Source of the DNA: Scylla paramamosain
Lineage: Eukaryota; Arthropoda; Malacostraca; Decapoda; Portunidae
Direction: 5' to 3'
Length of the DNA: 64,000 nucleotides
NCBI RefSeq assembly: GCF_035594125.1
Contig: NC_087166.1
Span: 17,867,266 to 17,931,265, forward strand
Both the position numbers and the translations under genes were made by a program. Shown here piece by piece: positions 12,059-23,782 of the stretch. A model generated the notes under the pieces. It did not search any database. It was given only the letters and a program-made list of their open reading frames with translations, and was not told the DNA's origin. Each line of letters opens with the position of its first letter. Within the stretch, counting starts at the first letter, position 1.

Positions 12059-12304
12059 TCAGTCACATTCCAGCACAGCGACTGCTGTGCCGCTCAAAAC
12101 AGAAACGGGATATGTAACCCCATCAATCTCAACAGTGCCCTCACATAAAAATGGACGGCAGCAGTCTAACCCAGACCTCACAGGGGACGGTGAGGTAACA
12201 ACAGATGAGGGGACAGCCACACCAGCCTGTCCACCCTCGCGACCAAACACATCCCGTATCTCATCACCCTCCAAGTCCTGACCCTGGGACGCAATCAAGG
12301 CCAC
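12059..12304 (-). pseudogene. Gypsy-1 protease remnant
   Basis: The minus-strand frame ends FLCEGTVEIDGVTYPVSVL, a typical strand-turn entry to a retroviral-type aspartic protease. Where the catalytic D-T/S-G-A should follow, the frame reads S-G-T-A-V-A and then leaves the fold, so the active site is missing or shifted. The call rests on its position between the CCHC knuckle and the LGNDLAG block. Confidence 0.5.
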
Positions 12305-12347
12305 CGGGTTCTGGGGCGTCTAGGAAGCTGTGGCTGTTATTAATGTG

Positions 12348-12389
12348 ACAATTGAATTTGAAGTGTCCCATACGTCTACAATAATAACA
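12348..12389 (-). pseudogene. Gypsy-1 CCHC zinc knuckle
   Basis: The minus strand reads CYYCRRMGHFKFNC, a perfect C-X2-C-X4-H-X4-C nucleocapsid knuckle. It lies in a short frame not joined to the gag frames upstream. It would bind element RNA in an intact gag. Confidence 0.8.
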
Positions 12390-12627
12390 CGTGGGCGTGC
12401 ACAATATACCTAGGAGTGCTGTGTTGCATGCTCCCAGATTGTCTCCGTCGTGGGCTGGGTGGAAACATTACCAACAGGGCTAACTCGCCCAGACTTATTT
12501 CCGAAGCCACTATTGTAAAGCGGTCTTCCAGACAGACTGGCACCGGCCGCGCCACCAGCCACATCACTAGCCCTACCAGACATACCACCAATCCACCGTG
12601 GCACAGGCCAGGTGCGCCAACACATGG

Positions 12628-12861
12628 TCATCTGCCCATGTAGTCGCCTCCTTCAAGGTTTAAATTATTTTTTTCACGGAGCAGCGATATTAACTCCTTC
12701 TCAGCCACGTTAGTAAACTGCTCCATTACCATGAATTCCTTTAATTCACTGTAATAGGTGGCCTGCTCGCTAGCAATCCATTTCTCGAACGTCTCCTCCA
12801 AGAAGCGAACACACTCTAAATAGGAGTCACTAGGCCTCTTCTTTCCTCTACAGAATAACAC
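12628..12861 (-). pseudogene. Gypsy-1 gag, capsid-like segment
   Basis: A 77-residue minus-strand frame reads FEKWIASEQATYYSELKEFM followed by an EQF.N...KELISLLREKN block. The pattern resembles the helical SCAN-like segment (FERWL..E.F.N.LPE.L..YL.E) of some Gypsy gag proteins. It is followed by frameshifts before the knuckle at 12389. The assignment is by pattern and position only. Confidence 0.5.
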
Positions 12862-13035
12862 CCTGTACGTCTCAGGCTACAGCTCATACGCTCTCAGGAC
12901 TCTTCGTATTCCTCCATATCTTCTACTGACATCCTATCATAAACTTCAAAGGCCTTACGCTTCAACATTTTAGCCACCAGGTCAACCCATCTCTACTGAG
13001 GCCAATCAGATTCTGAGGCTTTCTTCTCAAATCTC

Positions 13036-13473
13036 CTAAACCACTCCGTCACTTTTTTTTTCATCGAACTCAGGAATCAACTTCAAGCTCTTCACAATCT
13101 GGCTTTCTACTGTATCCTCCTTAACTCCTTCTCTCCTGAAGCCATGAAGTGAATTGACTTCACTCTGAGTCTTCTCCAGCTCAGGTATCCTATTCTTCTC
13201 ATCCTCCTCTCTCTCATAAATCTTCGCCTCCTTCTCGGCTTCAAGTAGCCTCATCTCTTTCTCTTGCTCAAGTAATTTCATTTCCTTCTACTTTTTGGCC
13301 TCAAGCCTCTTTGCTTCCCTCTTGGCTTCAAGCCTCCTGGCTTCTATAGCCTCCTCAGTCTTCAACCTCCTTTCCTCGGCTTCAGCTTCGAACTGGAGCC
13401 TCCTCCAGACATACCTCCTCAGACATACCTTTGGTCTGGGAGAAGCCACCAACTCTGCAAGCAGGCGTCCCAC
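13036..13473 (-). pseudogene. Gypsy-1 gag N-terminal coiled coil
   Basis: Two adjacent minus-strand frames (13288-13473 and 13036-13281) encode a long charged helix rich in E, K, R and L with heptad spacing (RRLEAKREAKRLEAKK, then MKLLEQEKEMRLLEAEKEAK). It ends in SQIVKSLKLIPEFDEKKSDG, where the capsid of such gags begins (L-IP-F-E-DV). A single-base shift or stop at about 13285 separates them. The upstream start ATG is unclear; MGRLLAELVAS at 13473 is a plausible start. Confidence 0.65.
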
Positions 13474-13716
13474 ACATAGCGTCCGTGGACGCTATGTGTG
13501 GGACTAAGTGTTCTCACACCAAACTAGGCCAAATCTGCACTGCCGCTCCCAGCAGAGACTTGGAACTAAGGTCGCAAGTCAAGCTGGCTACCACCCTTGC
13601 CCTCCATGGCTTACGCTCAATGTGGGCACACAAAAAGCAACAAAACAATGAACAAACTCTCTCTCCCCCACGTGGCGACGAGTCTTCCAGCAATCCTTGC
13701 GAAGTTGCCAATTTCT

Positions 13717-14268
<552 letters not shown>

Positions 14269-14269
14269 G

Positions 14270-15091
<822 letters not shown>

Positions 15092-15507
15092 TGTTACACC
15101 AGGGGTATGGGTGTGGGTGGCAGCACTGCTGGAGATGGCAGCACTGGTAGAGGCGGGAAAAGAGAGAGAGCGGAGATGCATGGCCCGTGGTCGGAGAGGT
15201 AGCGAGCCTGTGCCTGCCTGCTTTGGAAGTGTTTCCCTGCCTGTTGAGTGCCCTGTTGAGTGCCTGTCGTGCCCTGGGAGACTTGTGGTGTCCCTGTGAA
15301 CTTGTAAAGCAGTGTACTTGCGGAGGATTTGTCAATAAACCTAGGAAATAGTGCCTGTGTTTTCCCTTGTGCCCCGGCCTGGCCTCGTGTGTGTGTGCCC
15401 TGTTCTGGCGTTCAGAGTATGACTTATTTGAGGCCCCGCTACTCCAGTTTCTTGACCCGTGCCCGTGTGGATAACGCGTCCTCCCGGAGTGAGGGATGGA
15501 CGCAACA
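15092..15507 (+). repeat. Gypsy-2 5' LTR
   Basis: The LTR starts TGTTAC and ends GCAACA, giving TG..CA ends with a short terminal inverted repeat. It includes a poly(A) signal AATAAA at 15334-15339. The right boundary is set by the adjacent primer-binding site. No second LTR is present to confirm the length of 416 bases. Confidence 0.75.
15334..15339 (+). terminator. AATAAA polyadenylation signal in Gypsy-2 LTR
   Basis: Canonical hexamer in GTCAATAAACC, placed in the second half of the LTR as expected for the R region. Confidence 0.55.
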
Positions 15508-15509
15508 AG

Positions 15510-15527
15510 TGGTGTCATAGAGTGAGA
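15510..15527 (+). other. Gypsy-2 primer-binding site
   Basis: TGGTGTCATAGAGTGAGA begins two bases after the LTR end. It resembles the TGGTGTCAGA..GTGGGA sites of many animal Gypsy elements. The matching tRNA was not determined. Confidence 0.6.
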
Positions 15528-15565
15528 TCCAGGGAACAGTGAGCAGTGAGAGACGGTGAGTTATC

Positions 15566-17050
15566 TTGGAGTCAGAAGATGGCCGCCATGATGGGGCCGA
15601 GGGCGGCTCGAGTGAAGTTAAACCGGGACAGATGGACTTGATTGCTACCATGCTGGCCGGTATGAGGCAGGAAATGGCAGTGGACCGTGAAGCACAGGCT
15701 CAGACGGCACGTGAGCAGGCTCAACGGGTGGACGACCAGGTCCGCCATCTTGAGGATATGCTACAGAGCAGCGTGGCGTCCTTGAAGGCGGAAACACAAC
15801 AGTACACAGACCAGGCTTGCAACAGCGTTAGGAATGAACTGCTGGACAAGGTGCAGACTCTGGAAGGTGAGGACCAGGGCCTGAAGGAAGAGGTGAGGAC
15901 GGAAAAGCAGCGGCGCGAGCTGGCAACAGCGCGCGCGGAGGAACAGGCGGCCCTACGTGTTCTGGCGGGAACCGCCGGGGTGGTGGACCTGCTGGGGCCT
16001 GCCTTGGGCCCTTGGCAAGAACCCTCGGCTCGGGGGCCTCGCAGCGTCGTGTCAGAGCCGGTAGCTCCTTCAGGGGGCTGGGGAGCCATCGGAACCCCTC
16101 CCTTGAGCCCGGCTGGTGGCAGGCTGGGGCTCAGTCAACCGGCCCTTCTGCCCTCATCACCCATTCTGTCTCCCTTCCCCGGCCGCCCCGCCAGCTGCCC
16201 GCACGAGTCGCGTTCTCCACTCCTTAGTCCTTCGGTTTCCCGGCGTTTGGTGAAATGCAAGCTGGCGGAGTACGACGGGAAGGTGGCCTGGGAGTCTTAC
16301 GTCGCCCAGTTCGAGATGCTAGCCTCTGCCCAGGGCTGGAGCGAGGCTGAGAAGGCGCTTCAGTTGACAACAGCGCTGCGAGGCCCCGTTGTAGAGGTCG
16401 TGGGGCACCTGCCGCCGGCCCAACGTGCCTATTATGGAAGTGTGGCAGAGGCCCTTCGGCATCGCCTTGGGCACCACCACCAGGCCGAGGTGTACCGGGC
16501 TCGCCTGAAGAAGAGGACTCGGGAGCAGGGCGAGACGCTGTCCCAGTTGGCGCAGGACGTGGAGTCGTATCCCGCGGCCCCGGAAGAAATAATTGTGGTG
16601 GTGGCCCGAGATTCCTTTATTGACGCCCTAGATGACCAGCAGCTGCAAATCTACGTCAAGCAGGCGCACCCTGGGGACCTGCAGGTAGCGCTGGTGAGGG
16701 CCTTGGAATTCGAGGCCTTCCTGAAGACGACCAGCGGCCAAGGGGCGGCTGCCCAACCCCGCCGTGACCTCCGAGGCCGGAAGGAGAAGGTGAAGAAGCC
16801 ACCGTCGAGGAAGGCAAGCCGAGACGGTTTTCGTGGCTCATGTTGGGGCTGTGGCGAGAAGGGCCACGGACGCAGTCGGTGTACGAGGGAACAAAGGACG
16901 CGTTCTCTCGTCCGGCTGGGTTCTGATGCCATTCAGCCTTGCTGCAAGGACTGCAACAAGTCTGGCCACCGCTCCAGTGCCTGCCCCAAGCCAAAAGAAG
17001 TGGTGCAGGCGGGAAACTCGGACAGGCTGGAGAAGGGGGCCGAACCCTAG
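15566..17050 (+). CDS. gag: Gypsy-2 gag polyprotein
   Basis: An intact 494-residue ORF. Residues ~20-135 form a charged, glutamine/glutamate-rich helical region (DREAQAQTAREQAQRVDDQV and onward) predicted as coiled coil. Residues ~140-225 are proline/serine rich. Residues ~230-390 are a capsid-like domain with YDGKVAWESYVAQFEMLA, W...EKALQLTTALRG and RHRLGHHHQAEVYRARLKKR, the standard Ty3-type capsid pattern. Two CCHC knuckles follow: CWGCGEKGHGRSRC (~res 428) and CKDCNKSGHRSSAC (~res 457). The protein packages element RNA in cytoplasmic particles. The ATG follows the primer site by about 40 bases. The ORF ends TAG at 17048, and a frameshift signal at 17011 gives access to pol. Confidence 0.9.
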   Translation: MESEDGRHDGAEGGSSEVKPGQMDLIATMLAGMRQEMAVDREAQAQTAREQAQRVDDQVRHLEDMLQSSVASLKAETQQYTDQACNSVRNELLDKVQTLEGEDQGLKEEVRTEKQRRELATARAEEQAALRVLAGTAGVVDLLGPALGPWQEPSARGPRSVVSEPVAPSGGWGAIGTPPLSPAGGRLGLSQPALLPSSPILSPFPGRPASCPHESRSPLLSPSVSRRLVKCKLAEYDGKVAWESYVAQFEMLASAQGWSEAEKALQLTTALRGPVVEVVGHLPPAQRAYYGSVAEALRHRLGHHHQAEVYRARLKKRTREQGETLSQLAQDVESYPAAPEEIIVVVARDSFIDALDDQQLQIYVKQAHPGDLQVALVRALEFEAFLKTTSGQGAAAQPRRDLRGRKEKVKKPPSRKASRDGFRGSCWGCGEKGHGRSRCTREQRTRSLVRLGSDAIQPCCKDCNKSGHRSSACPKPKEVVQAGNSDRLEKGAEP

Positions 17051-18252
17051 CCATCCTAAGTCCCCGTGCCCCGCCTTGTGTAAGCTGCCGCCAGACAACC
17101 AGCGTGATGCAGGTGGAGGGCTTAGTGGACGGGAACCCATGCCGCCTGACAGTGAACACCGGGGCTGAGAAGACTTTGGTGCTGCCTGACATGCTGGCCG
17201 CTACTCGAGTCCCAGACGCTCCAAAGAGGCTGTGTGGTGTGATGGGGCACTGTGTGCAGCTCAAGGGCCCAGTGGATGTTCGTATCGGCGTGGGCAGCGC
17301 TGTGGAGCGGCTGCCGGTGTACGTCGCCGACTTGGACGAACCATGTCTGCTGGGACTCTACTACCTGACGCAGAGCAAGGCTTGTGTCGACCTTCGACGG
17401 AAGCTGGTTAGGTTGCGTGGCCAAGAAGTGCCCTTGCTTCCGGAGGTCGGCTGTGCGGAGGTAGTTGTGGCTGAGAGAGTGCACCTTGCCCCTAGGACAG
17501 AGGCCAGATTCCAGTGTCGACCGTCCAGAGCGATGCGTGGATCGGAAGGCATGTTGAACCCCTCAGAAAACTTGCGATTGGCTGACGGCGTGGCAATTGG
17601 GCGGAGCTTCGTTCAAGCGGGAGAAGAGTTAGTTACGGTGCTGGTAGCTAACCTCTCCGATGAGGCTCGGAAGGTGCCCGCTGGAGCTAAGCTGGGCACT
17701 TGTGAGGAAGTGGAACGCCCTGAGGAGGTGTCGGGGAGCGCAGAGGTGGTTGCTGTGAGGCCGCTGCCCGACTTTCTGGAGTATTTGGCTCACCGGAGTG
17801 CCGCTAACCTGCCGGAGGCGCAGACGGAGAAGGTGCGCCACACCCTGGCTCAGTACGCGGATGTCTTTAGCAGGGGTGACATGTACCTGGGCCGCACTGG
17901 GTTGGTGAAGCACAGCATCAACACGGGAAGCAGTTCGCCCATCAAGAGCCCGCCCCGACGTATCGCACCAGCCAGGCGAGAGGAGATGCAGCGCACCGTC
18001 AACGAGCTGGCAGCGCAAGGGGTGATTGAGCGGTCGGACAGTCCGTGGTCATCAGCTGTATTCCTGGTTAAGAAGAAGGACAGCACGCAGCGCTTCTGTG
18101 TGGACTACCGGGCGCTGAATGACCTGACTGCCAAGGACTCTTACTCCCTGCCGAGGATTGATGACACGCTCGACGCGCTGGTGGGGCCCAGGTGGTTCTC
18201 CACACTCGACCTGAAGTCGGGTTACCACCAGGTGGAGATGGCAGAGGCGTAG
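16939..18252 (+). pseudogene. pol: Gypsy-2 pol: protease and partial reverse transcriptase
   Basis: A 437-codon frame, -1 relative to gag and overlapping it by 112 bases. The retropepsin core reads GNPCRLTVNTGAEKTLVLPD: the catalytic D-T-G is N-T-G (AAC instead of GAC), which should inactivate the protease. LLGLYYLTQSKACVDL is the second protease block. RT begins near residue 320 with INTGSSSPIKSPPRRIAPAR, VIERSDSPWSSAVFLVKKKD, FCVDYRALNDLTAKDSYSLP, and the first catalytic Asp in STLDLKSGYHQVEM. A stop follows MAEA, and the sequence after it no longer matches RT, so the YxDD motif, RNase H and integrase are absent. Confidence 0.9.
17011..17052 (+). promoter_or_regulatory. -1 ribosomal frameshift signal between gag and pol
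   Basis: GGGAAAC at 17011-17017 sits exactly in the gag zero frame as G GGA AAC, a classic X XXY YYZ slippery heptamer. Seven bases later GGCTGG (17025-17030) can pair with CTAGCC (17047-17052), giving a six-pair stem with one G-U around a 16-base loop. The stem spans the gag stop codon. After slipping, the reading frame continues as GKLGQAGEGG into pol. Spacing and frame fit the known mechanism; the stem itself is my prediction. Confidence 0.7.
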
Positions 18253-18307
18253 ACCAGGATGGCCATGGCGGCCAGACTCGGCCCCTTCACCAGTGAACCA
18301 GGAGGCA

Positions 18308-18330
18308 GTGTGTGTGTGTGTGTGTGTGTG
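18308..18330. repeat. (GT)11 microsatellite
   Basis: Short GT tract at the break point of Gypsy-2. Confidence 0.9.
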
Positions 18331-18533
18331 AATTGTTAAAAAAAAAAATGAAATATGATTTAAGACATCACTGACTTTTAAATAAGAAATATCATTGTGA
18401 GTTGTTGCTTTTCACAACAGTTGATAAAAAATAAAAAAAAACAGACCATTGAATTTTAATAAACAAAGATATCTGTTGGCACTCATTACCACAGCATCCA
18501 TCACCATAACCACCATCACAAAGTAATAGGTAA

Positions 18534-18651
<118 letters not shown>

Positions 18652-19245
18652 TAGATAAATTGCATACAGGACAATTAGCAAACATCCCGTACAGAACAAT
18701 AAGATCACAGAAAAATTTTCCTAAGTGGATGATTGTTAGGTTAAAACAATGTTTAGCGCGGAATAGAAGTATATATAAGAGATTAAAAGCAGGGGAAATA
18801 ATTTTAAGGCCACAATAAAATGAATTAGTTAGAACTGTCAGGAGGTTAACGAGGAAAGCTAAAAGCAATTATGAATTAAAGGTAGCCAGCCAGGCGAAGA
18901 CGAACCCCAAGGGATTTTTATCAGATATACAGGACAAAGAACAAGGAAACTAGAGGTCCATTAAAGGCAGCATATGGAGAGTTGGTTAGTTCTGGGGTGG
19001 AAATCAGCAAAATTCTGAATGAGTATTTTTATTAACTGTCTTCACCCAGGAAAATATGCAAGATATGCCAAATAGTGAACAGATGTTTAGAGTAGATGAG
19101 AATGAGAAACTGACAGGCATTACCATAACTAAGGAGATAGTGGAATAGGAGATAGATAGGCTAAAAAAAATTCAAGACACCAGGACCAGATGAAATATAT
19201 CCCAAAGTACTTAAGGAATGCAAAGAGGTTATTAGTAAGCCGTTA

Positions 19246-19707
19246 CTTTCTTCTTCTTTCGATTGCTCCCATTTAGGGGTTGCCACAGCGGATCACTCTT
19301 ATCCATTGCGCTGGATCTTTTGCGCCTCTGTCACGCCCGCCACTTGCATGTCTCCCTTCACAGCATCCATAAACCTTTCTTCGGTCTCGCTCTCTTCTTC
19401 CTGCCAGGTAGATCCATGTCCAGCATCCTCCTCCAAACATACCCCTCGTCACTCCTCCTGACATATCCAAACCACCTCAGCCTAGCCTCCTTTGCTTTGC
19501 CCCCAAACCGACGTACGTGTGTTGTTCCTCTGATGTAATAATTTCAGATTTTATCCATCCTCGTCACTCCAAGAGCAAAATCGCAACATCTTCAATTCCG
19601 CTACTTCCAACTCCTCCGCTTCCTGCTTTTTTCGTTAGCGGTACTGTTTCCATACCGTACAGCATGGCGGGTCTCACCATTGTTTTATAAATCTTTCCCT
19701 TTGTTCG
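19246..19707 (-). mobile_element. RTE-clade LINE 3' fragment
   Basis: On the minus strand this ends GATCCGCTGTGGCAACCCC then TAAATGGGAGCAATCGAAAG and (GAA)n, the characteristic 3' end of RTE/Rex3/BovB-type LINEs. Upstream the frame reads YVRRSDEGYVWRRMLDMDLP-like coding sequence in broken form. It is flanked by imperfect 12-bp target duplications, AGTAAGCCGTTA (19234-19245) and AGTGAGCCGCTA (19708-19719). The uninterrupted LINE B sequence at 63889-63912 confirms the empty site. Confidence 0.85.
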
Positions 19708-19996
19708 AGTGAGCCGCTAGTTTCTGTCTTTAGGAAACAACTTGAGTCAGGTGAGGTACCAATAATGAGGAGGCAGGCTAATGTAGTACCTATCTTTAAG
19801 AAAGGAGATAAAACTTTAGCCTCTAATTATAGAGCTGTCAGGTTAACTTCTGTTGTAGGTTAAATAATGGAGTCAATAATAGCGAAGAACATTAGGGAGC
19901 ATTTAGACAAACATAACTTGATAAATCAGTCACAGCATGACTTCACGAAGGGGAAGTCTTGCCTGACGAACTTGTTAATATTTTTTTTATAGTAAA

Positions 19997-20416
19997 GTGT
20001 ACGAGGCAGTAGATAATAGTGATAGTTATGTCATCTTATATCTGGACTTCAGTAAAGCGTTTGACAACAGGCTCCTGAGAAAGGTTAGGGCACACGGGAT
20101 GGATGGGAAGGTGTTACGCAGGATAAAATCACGGCTAAGTGACAGGCGACAAAGAGTTGTAATAAACGGCTCTAAATCCGAGTAGGGTAATATAATTAGT
20201 GATTTATCACAGGGATCAGTATTAAGTCCATTGTTATTTTTAAAATATATCAATGACTTGGATAGTGGAATTAGTAGTGATGCTAGTAAGTTTGCGGATG
20301 ACACAAAGATAGGTAGATTAATTAGATCAGAATCGGATGCAATTGCCTTGCAGGCGAATGTATCGATAGATGGCAATTGCAGTTTAATATCAACAAGTGC
20401 AAAGTACTTAGCGTAG
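19997..20416 (+). pseudogene. LINE B reverse transcriptase, broken
   Basis: Two overlapping frames carry RT blocks in order: YLDFSKAFDNRLLRKVRAHG with the first catalytic Asp, RRQRVVINGSKSE, then after a stop ISDLSQGSVLSPLLFLKYIN, and finally SKFADDTKIGRLI with the FADD catalytic box (about 20293). Upstream, 19720-19990 decodes weakly to the PIFKKGDKT..NYRAVRLTSV region. A short T-run at 19981 breaks the frame. The protein is of CR1-like type and non-functional. Confidence 0.85.
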
Positions 20417-20706
20417 TTAGAGGAAACCCACACAGTAGGTACACAATAAACAACGAAACTCTGGTAGGAGGAGGCAGTAGACACCTGCCGAAACGATAAT
20501 TACTCCCAGTGAGGTCTAAAGCACTGTTCAGGGGGTGCTGTGAACTTACCATTAAACCCAGCTGTGACCTCACTGAACGTTTCCCTTTGTGTCTCACAAC
20601 ACAAGGGGGTAGTCACAGCATGCCCTCTAAAGACAACTCTCTTCCTCCACACAAAACTACAAGCACCTAATAACACACACACCCTTCACTCAAAAATTTT
20701 AAAATC

Positions 20707-23079
20707 ATGGCGACTCCTACACCAGCCTCGGAGTCCCCATCTGGGGAGGGGACCATAAATGTCCCCAGGTCGGACTGCCTTTCCGTCGACGACCCTAAGT
20801 GTCTTGACACCCCCCTCAACTTTTTCTTCATTAACTTCTGCAACATTCGCGGTCTAAGATCTAATTTTCAATCTGTAGAACACCACCTCTCCTCTTCTAA
20901 ACCTCATCTTCTTTTCCTCACTGAAACTCAGGTGTCTGAGGCAACTGACAGTAGCCCCTTTTCTGTTCCCTCCTACTTTCTCTATCCTCATTTTCGATCC
21001 AAAGCTGGATGCTGCGTTTATGTGCGCAATGACTTAACCTGCTCTCGTGCCCACGCTCTTGAATCTTCCGAGTTTTCCACCATCTGGCTACAACTACAGA
21101 GTCATTCTCATACTAAATTTATCTGTGCTGTATACCTCTCTCCTAACTCCTCTGACTATAAGAAATTCTTTGACTACTTAACTTCCAAAGTGGAGCACAT
21201 TCTGACCCTCTTCCCTTTTGCAGAGATCTCCATTCTTGGAGACTTCAATGTTCACCACCAGCTTTGGCTTTCCTCTCCCTTCACTGACCATCCTGGTGAA
21301 CTAGCCTACAACTCTGCTATCCTCCATGACCTAGAGCAGTTGGTGCAACACCCTACTCGTATTCCTGACCGTCTTGGAGATACGCCCAACATTCTTGACC
21401 TTTTCCTGACCTCTAATCCTTCTGCTTATGCTGTCACCCTTTCTTCTCCGTTGGGCTCCTCCGATCACAATCTCATATCTTTATCTTGTCCTATCACTCC
21501 AATCCCTCCTCAGGATCCCCCTAAGCGAAGGTGCCTCTGGCGTTTTGCCTCTGCTAGTTGGGAGGACCTGAGGAGGTATTTTGCTGATTTTCCTTGGAAT
21601 GACTACTGCTTCCGTGTCAGAGACCCGTCTTTGTGTGCTGAGCGCATAAAAGAGGTGATAGTGTCTGGCATGGAGGCGTACATTCCTCACTCTTTTTCTC
21701 GTCCTAAACCTTCTAAACCTTGGTTTAACACAGCTTGTTCTCGTGCTATACATGATAGAGAGATGGCCCACAAAAGGTACTTAAGCCTTCCATCACCAGA
21801 ATCTCATGCACTTTATATTTCTGCCCGGAACCATGCCAAGTCTGTTCTCCAACTAGCCAAAAACTCCTTCATTAACAGAAAATGTCAAAACCTTTCAAGA
21901 TCTAACTCCCCTCGTGATTTCTGGCATCTAGCTAAAAATATCTCCAATAACTTTGCTTCTTCTTCTTTCCCTCCTCTACTTCAACCAGATGGCACCACTG
22001 CTATCACATCTATTTCTAAAGCTGAACTCTTTGCTCAAACCTTTGCTAAAAACTTTACCTTGAACGATTCTGGGCTTGTTCCTCCCTCTCCTCCACCCTC
22101 TGACTACTTCATGCCACGTATTAAAATTCTTCGTAATGATGTTTTCCATGCCCTCTCTGGTCTAAACCCTCGGAAGGCTTATGGACCTGATGGGGTCCCT
22201 CCTATTGTTCTCCGAAACTGTGCCTCCGTGCTTGCACCTTGCCTAGTCAAACTCTTTCAGCTCTGTCTGTCAACATCTACCTTTCCTTCTTGCTGGAAGT
22301 TTGCCTACATTCAACCTGTTCCTAAAAAGGGTGACCGCTCTAATCCCTCAAACTACCGTCCTATTGCTTTAATTTCCTGCTTATCTAAAGTTTTTGAATC
22401 TATCCTCAACAGGAAGATTCTTAAACATCTATCACTTCACAACCTTCTATCTGATCGCCAGTATGGGTTCCGTCAAGGCCGCTCTACTGGTGATCTTCTG
22501 GCTTTCCTTACTGAGTCTTGGTCATCCTCTTTTAGAGATTTTGGTGAAACTTTTGCAGTTGCCTTGGACATATCAAAAGCTTTTGATAGAGTCTGGCACA
22601 AAGCTTTGATTTCCAAACTACCCTCCTACGGTTTCTATCCTTCTCTCTGTAACTTCATCTCAAGTTTCCTTTCTGACCGTTATATTGCTGCTGTGGTAGA
22701 CGGTCACTGTTCTTCTCCTAAATCTATTAACAGTGGTGTTCCTCAGGGTTCTGTCCTGTCACCCACTCTCTTCTTATTATTCATTAATGATCTTCTAAAC
22801 CAAACTTCTTGCCCTATCCACTCCTATGCTGATGATACCACCCTACACTTTTCCACGTCTTTTCATAGACGTCCAACCCTTCAGGAGGTAAACATATCAC
22901 GCAGGGAAGCTACAGAATGCCTGATTTCTGATCTAAAATTTTTGATTGGGGCAGAGCAAACTTGGTATTGTTCAATGCCTCAAAAACTCAATTCCTTCAT
23001 CTATCAACTCGACACAACGTTCCAGACAACTATCCCCTCTTCTTCAATGACACTCAACTGTCCCCCTCTTCTACACTGA
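20707..23079 (+). pseudogene. LINE A EN-RT polyprotein, frame to the 4-base deletion
   Basis: From ATG in AAATCATGGCG the frame runs 790 codons. The APE endonuclease is at residues ~38-260: [18 protein letters not shown] (E ~73), [10 protein letters not shown] (~178) and SSDHNLIS (~252). A linker rich in W and R follows to ~400, then [16 protein letters not shown] (~496), [20 protein letters not shown] (~535), [42 protein letters not shown] and YADD (~706). A loss of four bases after 22934, relative to the copy at 57839, shifts the frame, and the last ~40 residues of this frame are out of register. In an intact element the protein nicks DNA and primes reverse transcription at the target. Confidence 0.93.
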
Positions 23080-23663
23080 ACATCCTCGGTCTGTCCTTTA
23101 CTTATAATCTGAACTGGAAACTTCACATCTCATCTCTAGCTAAAACAGCTTCTATGAAGTTAGATGTTCTGAGACGTCTCCGCCATTTTTTCTCACCTCC
23201 CCAGCTGCTAACTCTGTACAAGGGCCTTATCCGTCCATGTATGGAGTATGCTTCACATGTCTGGGGGGGTTCCACTCATACTGCTCTTCTAGACAGTGTG
23301 GAATGAAAAGCTTTTCGTCTCATCAACTCCTCTCCTCTAACTGACTGTCTTCAGCCTCTCTCTCACCGCCGCAATGTTGCATATCTAGCTGTCTTCTACC
23401 GCTATTTTCGTGTTAACTGCTCTTCCGATCTTGCTAACTGCATGCCTCCCCTCCTTCCGCGGCCTCGCTGCACAAGACTTTCATCTTTCTCTCACCCCTA
23501 TTCTGTCCACCTCTCTAACGCAAGAGTTAACCAGTATTCTCAATCATTCATCCCTTTCTCTGGTAAACTCTGGAACTCCCTGCCTGCTTCTGTATTTTCA
23601 CCTTCCTATGACTTGAATTCCTTCAAGAGGAAGGTTTCAAGACACTTATCCATCAATTTTTGA
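22962..23663 (+). pseudogene. LINE A RT thumb and C-terminal domain
   Basis: The true frame resumes at about 22962 with [20 protein letters not shown] and [11 protein letters not shown], then CMEYASHVWGGSTHTALLDS. A TGA at 23304-23306 replaces the serine codon seen in other copies (GAATCA changed to GAATGA). Beyond it the same frame continues to CTRLSSFSHPYSVHLSNARV and ends KRKVSRHLSINF at 23663. The domain has the LWNSLPASVF and FK motifs typical of CR1/Jockey-like C-termini. Confidence 0.9.
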
Positions 23664-23782
23664 CCACTGCTTTGACCCTTTTATGGGACTGGCATTTCAG
23701 TGGGCATTTTTTTTTTTATTAGATTTTTGTTGCCCTTGGCCAGTGTCCTTCCTACATAAGGAAAAAAAATAAAAAATAAAAA

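Larger units (their letters stand above)
6656..13716 (-). mobile_element. Gypsy-1 internal region, minus strand, gag-pro remnants with an inserted LINE
   Basis: This region lies between two same-orientation LTR pieces (6075-6655 and 13717-14096). From the right it encodes a coiled-coil gag N-terminus, a capsid-like segment, a CCHC knuckle and a protease remnant, all on the minus strand and frameshifted. Family A LINE copy 1 is inserted at 8392-11200. I see no RT, RNase H or integrase motifs in the remaining 4.2 kb, so the copy is deleted for pol. At the right boundary the minus-strand LTR end GGTCGTAACA is followed by GAAATTGGCAACTTCGC, the primer-binding region. Confidence 0.65.
15092..18330 (+). 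mobile_element. Gypsy-2: Ty3/Gypsy LTR retrotransposon, 3'-truncated
   Basis: The element has a complete 5' LTR, primer-binding site, gag ORF, gag-pol overlap with a -1 frameshift signal, protease and the first part of RT. It stops after the RT sequence SGYHQVEMAEA at 18250 and gives way to a (GT)n tract at 18308-18330. RNase H, integrase and the 3' LTR are missing. It is markedly GC-richer than its flanks. The intact 494-codon gag suggests it is younger than most elements here. Confidence 0.9.

Noticed and set aside
15721..16089. Minus-strand frames across Gypsy-2 gag and pol
   Set aside because: Shadows of the GC-rich gag/pol ORFs on the + strand, which carry the recognisable domains.
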